DNA of 64,000 nucleotides from the NCBI RefSeq assembly GCF_026239695.1, contig NZ_JAPIVS010000001.1, forward strand, positions 744,001 to 808,000, given 5' to 3'. A program made the position numbers and the translations under genes. Shown here in pieces: positions 62,396 through 64,000 of the stretch. The notes beneath the pieces were generated by a model. That model worked only from the letters and a program-made list of their open reading frames with translations, was not told the DNA's origin and did not search any database. The first letter of the stretch is position 1; the number at the start of each line of letters is the position of its first letter. Source of the DNA: Pedobacter sp. MC2016-15. GTDB taxonomy: Bacteria > Bacteroidota > Bacteroidia > Sphingobacteriales > Sphingobacteriaceae.

Positions 62396-63571
62396 CTAAC
62401 GGAACCTGATTTTCAAAGTGATAATTTTTTCCAGCTCTTCAGGATCGCCTATCCATTTCGCACCATTGCGAATCAGCGATAAAGCCTTCCGGTCTGCTGC
62501 TTCATTCAGGCTTTTAACCACCATCACATGATCAGGAGCGCCATTTGCACCGATCATAAAAGCCAGGGTCACTGTCCCCCTGCTACAATCAGGTACTGAA
62601 GCATTTTCCTTTAGATATTGATGGTAGGCATCCCAACCTATGGCAGGATGTGCTTTGCCCAATATCACAGGTTTTACAACTGGTTGCGAAGCACGGTTTT
62701 TGGCAACTCCGCTTGCAACAACCACTACTTCTGACAGTCCCCCTTTATATGCGTTCATGGAGTCTATTGTTGCATCTACATTGACGCCGGCGATTTTTCC
62801 TTCAAGCGCATGGGGGAAGCTATCCGGTTTAACTATTGCACTTGCAGAAGGAGGACGCATTGCTTTCTTCTGTGCCCCGTAACCAACCACAGCAACCTCA
62901 TTTAAATCGGCATCACCCAGTCGATCAAGCTTCGCCAGATCCCCTTTCAAGGCTGAATCTGGTATACCTTTAATGAGAGATTCCTGAGCAGAAGAGTTCA
63001 TTCCTTCAACAATTTTCTGAGGACGAGCGCCCTTTGCCCCTGCTGCATCAACATTGATCTTCACAGAGAGCGCTTCAGGCTGAGGCATGCGGTCAAGGAT
63101 GGTATGATCCCTGGAAACAGAATCCTGTTTATTGACTTCTTTCTCAGCGGGCCTTTGCTTGATTTTACTCAGCTGCTCAGTCTCCTGCTGCTGCAAGGTC
63201 TCCTGTTGCTGCAACTTCTCCTGCTGCTGAGTCACCCGCTGCTCCAATGTCTCCTGCTGAGGAGCCCTGAAAAACCACAGTCCAGCAATGGTACTGACCA
63301 GCACCAGCGATGCCGCAACAGCCCAGCCCCTCCAGTTAGTAATCCGGACAGTCTTAGGATCGTCCTTCTGTACCCTTCTTCTGATCAGCTCATCAATATC
63401 CTGGAGATTACGCTCATCCCTTTCCCGGTCACCCTCTTCCATGCCCTGCATCATATCCATCAGCAGAGGATCGTCCTGTGCCTGCCTTTCCAGTTGGTAC
63501 ATGGCTGCCGCATCAAGCTCCCCATTGAGATACTTCCTGATTAATGATATGTCGGGTTTATTATTCTTCAC
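62396..63571 (-). CDS. Anti-sigma-like membrane protein with SusC-like segments and TonB C-terminus
   Basis: The 391-residue protein has an anti-sigma-like cytoplasmic part (1-70, ISLIRKYLNGELDAAAMYQL), one membrane span (82-100), a Gln/Glu-rich linker (104-148), two segments like the SusC receptor signature (LNEVAVVGYGAQKKA, 223-237; LSEVVVVASGVAKN, 279-292), with ALEGKIAGVNV between them (255-265, like SusC ALQGKVAGV), and a TonB C-terminal domain (305-391, GTVTLAFMIGANGAPDHVMV). Its start overlaps the sigma gene stop by 11 bases, so they are coupled. It likely holds the sigma factor and may contact receptors in the periplasm. Confidence 0.8.
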   Translation of the reverse strand: MKNNKPDISLIRKYLNGELDAAAMYQLERQAQDDPLLMDMMQGMEEGDRERDERNLQDIDELIRRRVQKDDPKTVRITNWRGWAVAASLVLVSTIAGLWFFRAPQQETLEQRVTQQQEKLQQQETLQQQETEQLSKIKQRPAEKEVNKQDSVSRDHTILDRMPQPEALSVKINVDAAGAKGARPQKIVEGMNSSAQESLIKGIPDSALKGDLAKLDRLGDADLNEVAVVGYGAQKKAMRPPSASAIVKPDSFPHALEGKIAGVNVDATIDSMNAYKGGLSEVVVVASGVAKNRASQPVVKPVILGKAHPAIGWDAYHQYLKENASVPDCSRGTVTLAFMIGANGAPDHVMVVKSLNEAADRKALSLIRNGAKWIGDPEELEKIITLKIRFR

Positions 63572-64000
63572 GATTTTTGTCCATACAAATTTTCAAATTC
63601 CTCTTCCCGTTCTGGATATAACTTTTGATATCATTTAAGCTATAACCCGTGAAATCCACAATTTCCTTATAACACTTCTCCTTTAGAAAAAACAGGCTTA
63701 CACTCTCCTTTTGGCGTGCAGGTAGCTTCTCCAGACATCTTTCCAGCGCAGTAAGTTTTTTCTCTTTTACTTCGTGATCATCCTGATGCAGGTTAAGGGG
63801 AAATTCCACAAAATCCTCAAAAGGAACATACTGCATTTTTTTTCCTGAGCGCAGCTGCATCAAACAATAATTACGGCTCAGCACATACAACCACTTGCCA
63901 AACTGCCTGATCTCCTGTTTCTTCACCTTTACAATCAGTTCCTCAAAGATCTGCATCACGGCATCCTTACTCAGTTCACTATCCTGTAAATAGCGGTTAC
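63561..64000 (-). CDS. ECF-type RNA polymerase sigma factor, 5' end outside the window
   Basis: The minus-strand frame is open to the right edge; it reads NRYLQDSELSKDAVMQIFEE upstream of the first Met in view, so the gene extends beyond 64000. Region 2 is visible in part (FGKWLYVLSRNYCLMQLRSG) and region 4 is present (ALERCLEKLPARQKESVSLF, then FLKEKCYKEIVDFTGYSLND and IKSYIQNGKRNLK). It belongs to the ECF group paired with single-span anti-sigma proteins; the coupled gene at 62396 is that partner. The target promoters are unknown. Confidence 0.9.
   Translation of the reverse strand, partial: NRYLQDSELSKDAVMQIFEELIVKVKKQEIRQFGKWLYVLSRNYCLMQLRSGKKMQYVPFEDFVEFPLNLHQDDHEVKEKKLTALERCLEKLPARQKESVSLFFLKEKCYKEIVDFTGYSLNDIKSYIQNGKRNLKICMDKNREE

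Noticed and set aside
63104..63544. Leu-rich plus-strand frame of 146 codons
   Set aside because: Antisense to the Gln/Glu-rich linker of the anti-sigma protein; the CTG/CTC runs are the complement of CAG/GAG codons.
1..64000. CRISPR array, rRNA operon, prophage or complete insertion sequence
   Set aside because: No regularly spaced direct repeats, rRNA sequence, phage structural genes or transposase with terminal repeats were seen.

Overview
The window looks like chromosome from a Bacteroidota bacterium of the Sphingobacteriaceae, most like Pedobacter. Seen in the sequence: a SusC/SusD pair, a second OmpP-type barrel receptor, reg_prop and PAS sensors, an ECF sigma/anti-sigma pair with a TonB-like tail, a histone H1-like small protein, many Cys-anchored lipoproteins, and -7 boxes of the Bacteroidota type (TAnnTTTG). 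The genus is inferred from gene style only. No phage, CRISPR array, complete insertion sequence or rRNA was seen. One tRNA-Ser(GCT) is present.

Layout, left to right. 1-1611: 5' part of a propeller (reg_prop) sensor that runs off the left edge. 1.7-5.2 kb: NTF2-like lipoprotein, a multicopper oxidase fused to a CopB-like tail, a histone H1-like protein, and a small acidic protein. 5.2-10.1 kb: MFS-HlyD-TolC drug-efflux operon divergent from an AraC-type regulator, with a palindrome between them. 10-18.4 kb: Kup potassium importer, DUF47/PhoU-like protein, metallophosphatase, aldo/keto reductase, and a Kef-type antiporter. 17.9-23.7 kb: periplasmic PaoABC-like molybdenum aldehyde oxidoreductase with a YfiT/DinB-like protein, then an orphan NtrC-type regulator. 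23.7-27.1 kb: a 23-codon gene with its own promoter and terminator, a 7TMR-HD (PgpH-type) phosphodiesterase, tRNA-Ser and a Fic protein.

27.2-36.2 kb: beta-barrel receptor with two small accessory exported proteins, a long palindrome next to an FtsX-type permease remnant, a PAS histidine kinase with a single-domain response regulator, and a YtcJ-like amidohydrolase. 36.3-40.1 kb: an exporter operon made of an ABC-type membrane domain without its ATPase, HlyD and TolC. 40.2-48.1 kb: esterase, SDR, two AdoMet/NADPH-type housekeeping enzymes, DUF4394, small exported proteins, a DUF3626-like protein and a VOC protein. 48.1-54.9 kb: SusC-SusD-LamG lipoprotein-NhaA operon. 55-62.4 kb: O-methyltransferase, SDR, AraC regulator, exported sulfatase with an exported formylglycine-generating enzyme, an Rpn-like nuclease and a CE12 esterase. 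62.4-64 kb: an anti-sigma/TonB chimera and an ECF sigma factor that runs off the right edge.

Working together: the right third looks aimed at sulfated or acetylated polysaccharide (SusCD, sulfatase plus its maturase, rhamnogalacturonan acetylesterase), though no glycoside hydrolase or lyase is present. Two tripartite exporters, a copper oxidase and an aldehyde oxidoreductase give a detoxification theme on the left. Kup, a Kef-type antiporter, a PgpH-type HD enzyme and NhaA suggest cation homeostasis. The most unusual items are the ATPase-less exporter operon, the anti-sigma protein carrying SusC plug-like signatures, the 23-codon gene, a candidate sRNA between sulfatase and maturase, and a ribosome-site-covering hairpin ahead of the DUF3626-like gene.
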